Shown here in pieces: positions 4,080 through 5,794 of a stretch of DNA of 5,794 nt. Within the stretch, counting starts at the first letter, position 1; each line of letters begins with the position of its first letter. This DNA comes from an uncultured Lachnospiraceae bacterium. GTDB lineage: Bacteria > Bacillota > Clostridia > Lachnospirales > Lachnospiraceae. The translations under genes were made by a program, and so were the position numbers. The stretch covers positions 1-5,794 of the forward strand of contig CACXEL010000194.1 of the NCBI GenBank assembly GCA_902766655.1. The letters are read 5' to 3'. The notes beneath the pieces were generated by a model. That model saw only the letters and a list, made by a program, of their open reading frames with translations, was not told the origin of the DNA and made no database searches.

Positions 4080-5597
4080 TCAACGAAAAAACCGGATTTC
4101 CTGTCCAGTAGTGTCGTCCTTGCCTACACCGTATTTGTCCACGGTATACCAGGCTGATGTTGCGGTATGGGACACGCCGTCCAGATCCACGACCTCGAAC
4201 AGGTGGATGGTAAAGGTCTTGTCCTTATTTTTCACGACCTCTGCTTCCGGCGGGTAGAAGCCATTGTTCGTGAAATAGTAGATCTGCGCCCATTTCGCCA
4301 GCTCTTTGGCCTTGTAAGGACCTTCTTCTTTGGGCTGGAGATAGGTGCGCGGCTCCAGCATATACACGCCGGTCAGAATGTTGTCCTCGGAGCCGCCGGC
4401 CAGGGTGCTCTCATCCCGGATCACATTCATGAGAATGGCTCCCTCCACGTCGGTCAGCGTGAGGGACTTGAACCAGCGGGAGACGTCCTCTCCCGTATCG
4501 GTGAGGACTTTTTTGATTTCGACGGAGTTTTCGCCCAGCGCCTTGGCCGTCTTGGAATCGAAGGTGAAGATCTTCTCATAGTATTCGGGGTCACCGGACT
4601 GGAACATGGCGTGAAGCTTCATATCGTCTCCGCTCAGGTCCAGCCAGTATTTGAGCTGCCCGTCGTCCTTGTAATAGCGAAAGTCGACGCCTGCGCCCAG
4701 GGGTTCCATGGAATAGTTACCGGTGAGGATGTTGTCCTCGGAGCCGCCGGCCAGAGTGCTTTCATTTCTCTTGACCTTCATGACGGCTTTCTCACCTTTG
4801 AACTGGATCGTCAGCGATTTGAACCAGGACGAGACGTCGATGCCGCCCATGGTGTAGACGTTGTGGAAGATGAGGCTGTCATCCTTATAATCCGCCGTCT
4901 CCAGGTCCAGAATGAAGAGGGACTCATAGAAGGTCGGCTCATCGGAGCGGAAATAGCAGTGCAGCACCAGATTGTCGGCCATCGCGCCGGTGAAGTCCAG
5001 CCAGTACTTCGGCATTCCGTCCTTTTGACGATACAGATATGTGTTCGCCAGGACGGCGTCTTCCTCCGTTTCCGGGAAGGGGTCGCCGTCGTCGTTGAGG
5101 AGCTGGGCCTGGGAGACCACGTCCTCCAGCATGGTCCCGACCGTCATGCCGAGGGCTTCGACCTCCTTGGAGACGAACATGTAGGTGAGTCCGTCCACCG
5201 TAAAGACAATGCGGCGGTCCTTCACGTCGTAGCCGCTGACCTTGTAGGTGTAATCAATCTCGTAGCACTTCTTCTTCCCGATGGTCTTTTTCTGTGCCTC
5301 CGACGTCACCTTGAGATCGGAATACTGCTTCTTCATATATGCGGTAAAATCGGTGATGAATGTTTCCTCGGAGTCATACTTGTAGGTCGTCAGCATGACG
5401 TAGGGGATGGAGCCCACGCTCTGGGCATATATATAGTATTCACTTCCTTTCAGCACCGCGGTCGTGTCATCCGGGACCGCGATCTTGATGTTCCAGTCTG
5501 CCAGGGTGTCATAGTTGTCCCCCGCCGCATAGCAGAAGGAAGAAAACGACATGGTGAACACAAGGATGAAGCAGAGCGCAGTCAATAGTTTTTTCAT
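4080..5597 (-). CDS. Secreted protein with tandem repeat domain and a Clostridia-type C-terminal domain
   Basis: A 505-residue protein. Residues 1-24 are a classical signal peptide: MKKLL, a hydrophobic core, and cleavage near CYAA-GD. C22 lacks a lipobox context. Residues about 25-165 form an alpha/beta domain resembling PsbP/DcrB-like folds (inference). Two related units follow at about 198-297 and 317-416. Both carry YWLD, an F/Y-Y-E-x-I/L-F strand, WFKSLT and an identical ESTLAGGSEDNILTG (279-293 and 396-410, offset 117). Residues about 425-500 (WAQIYYFTNNGFYPP to SAWYTVDKYGVGKDD) match a domain I recall at the end of many clostridial surface proteins. Function is unknown; it is likely extracellular. 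The start has AAAGGAGT 6 bases upstream. The frame stops at TGA 4080-4082, directly after a T6 run, while the +1 frame continues into the downstream membrane-anchor frame. Confidence 0.85.
   Translation of the reverse strand: MKKLLTALCFILVFTMSFSSFCYAAGDNYDTLADWNIKIAVPDDTTAVLKGSEYYIYAQSVGSIPYVMLTTYKYDSEETFITDFTAYMKKQYSDLKVTSEAQKKTIGKKKCYEIDYTYKVSGYDVKDRRIVFTVDGLTYMFVSKEVEALGMTVGTMLEDVVSQAQLLNDDGDPFPETEEDAVLANTYLYRQKDGMPKYWLDFTGAMADNLVLHCYFRSDEPTFYESLFILDLETADYKDDSLIFHNVYTMGGIDVSSWFKSLTIQFKGEKAVMKVKRNESTLAGGSEDNILTGNYSMEPLGAGVDFRYYKDDGQLKYWLDLSGDDMKLHAMFQSGDPEYYEKIFTFDSKTAKALGENSVEIKKVLTDTGEDVSRWFKSLTLTDVEGAILMNVIRDESTLAGGSEDNILTGVYMLEPRTYLQPKEEGPYKAKELAKWAQIYYFTNNGFYPPEAEVVKNKDKTFTIHLFEVVDLDGVSHTATSAWYTVDKYGVGKDDTTGQEIRFFR
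4083..4094 (-). other. Candidate frameshift / slippage site joining the two minus-strand frames
   Basis: On the minus strand the first gene ends CGG TTT TTT CGT TGA. The downstream frame reads GGT TTT TTC GTT GAA across the same bases, which is +1 relative to the first. Loss of one T from the T6 run, or a +1 move of the Phe-tRNA from TTT to TTC, would continue translation as FFVETPEDGQTSEDS. After 22 extra residues this enters the 344-codon frame. It could be a programmed shift, polymerase slippage, a true mutation or a sequencing error. Confidence 0.5.
4350..4649 (-). repeat. Repeat unit B of the secreted protein
   Basis: This encodes residues 317-416 (YWLDLSG to YMLEP) and is homologous to unit A. 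The end of the unit contains a 26-base stretch (4378-4403) identical to 4729-4754 in unit A, exactly 351 bases away, coding for the shared LAGGSEDNI segment. The rest of the two units is well diverged. Confidence 0.8.
4707..5006 (-). repeat. Repeat unit A of the secreted protein
   Basis: This encodes residues 198-297 (YWLDFTG to YSMEP). It shares with unit B the order YWLD, F-x-S-x-x-P-x-x-Y-E, SWFKSLT/RWFKSLT and ESTLAGGSEDNILTG. It appears to be an internal domain duplication. Confidence 0.8.
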
Positions 5598-5603
5598 TGT
5601 AAA

Positions 5604-5608
5604 CTCCT
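5604..5608 (-). promoter_or_regulatory. Ribosome binding site of the secreted protein gene
   Basis: The minus strand reads AAAGGAGT, with its core AGGAG 6 bases before the ATG at 5597. This is a strong site, and contrasts with the missing site before the downstream frame at 4018. Confidence 0.85.
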
Positions 5609-5729
5609 TTCCGCATGAAAAGCTGTCTTTGTTAGGTGCTGTGTATCATCCGGTCTTTCAATAATCCGCATCTCTTTCCGTGCAGCAGCTACTTTTTTAC
5701 TGCACTACATCAGAACATGTGATAACCTA

Positions 5730-5735
5730 ATTATA
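5730..5735 (-). promoter_or_regulatory. Candidate -10 element (TATAAT) for the minus-strand unit
   Basis: A perfect TATAAT lies about 130 bases before the ATG at 5597 on the minus strand. The hexamer 16-17 bases upstream (around TTCATT) is a poor -35 and there is no extended -10. If used, it gives a leader of about 125 bases. That leader contains one small inverted repeat (GTGCAG 5680-5685 with CTGCAC 5700-5705) and no riboswitch that I recognise. Confidence 0.4.
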
Positions 5736-5794
5736 TCTGCTGAGACAAAAGAATGAAATCCGCCAAAGAGGCAATTTCTGAATTTGTCAATGAC

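Noticed and set aside
4167..5588. Long open frame of 473 codons on the plus strand, antisense to the secreted protein gene
   Set aside because: Its composition is typical of a reverse-complement shadow (many His, Val, Asp, Gly). Its internal repeat mirrors that of the sense gene. The sense gene has a signal peptide, a strong ribosome binding site and family-like domains.
5680..5705. Inverted repeat GTGCAG/CTGCAC in the leader of the minus-strand unit
   Set aside because: It is only 6 pairs with a 14-base loop and no conserved surroundings, so it is too weak to call a riboswitch or attenuator.
1..5794. CRISPR arrays, tRNA or rRNA genes, insertion sequences and attachment sites
   Set aside because: No regularly spaced identical repeats, tRNA-like cloverleaf, transposase-like frame or flanking terminal repeats with target duplications were seen on reading both strands.

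Overview
The window looks like chromosomal DNA of a Gram-positive anaerobe of the Clostridia, probably Lachnospiraceae-like. This rests on family recall, not a search: strong AGGAG ribosome binding sites, mixed base composition near 50% GC, a DUF4143-type ATPase tail, a DUF434 protein, and secreted and SHOCT-type proteins of the kind common in that group.

Layout. Positions 1-114 (+) are the C-terminal end of a probable AAA ATPase with a DUF4143 domain, cut by the window edge. A short in-frame stretch (about 115-249), interrupted by a stop, may be a decayed small gene. It leads into a DUF434/DUF5616-type protein (249-971, +). A long stem-loop follows. Next is a complete hipBA toxin-antitoxin module: hipB (1162-1380) and hipA (1377-2636) overlap by ATGA. 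Upstream of hipB lie three copies of a 16-bp palindrome, TTAGYCGNNCGRCTAA, centred exactly 39 bp apart. The first fills the spacer of a plausible promoter. A perfect-stem terminator with T-runs on both sides (2847-2884) separates hipA from a convergent minus-strand unit.

The minus-strand unit has a secreted protein with two 117-residue-offset repeats (5597-4080), followed by an open frame (4018-2984). The second frame encodes an octapeptide repeat, a probable beta-rich extracellular region, a Thr/Pro linker, one transmembrane helix and a cytoplasmic SHOCT-like tail. This second frame has no ATG or GTG near its 5' end, no ribosome binding site at its TTG and no signal peptide. It is open back into the end of the first gene, in the +1 frame, across a T6-C run. 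The simplest reading is that the two are one membrane-anchored surface protein of about 870 residues. It would be split by a one-base change, or joined by frameshifting or slippage at that run.

The strongest observations are the equally spaced hipBA operator triplet and the slippery junction, which could decide between a secreted and a membrane-anchored product.
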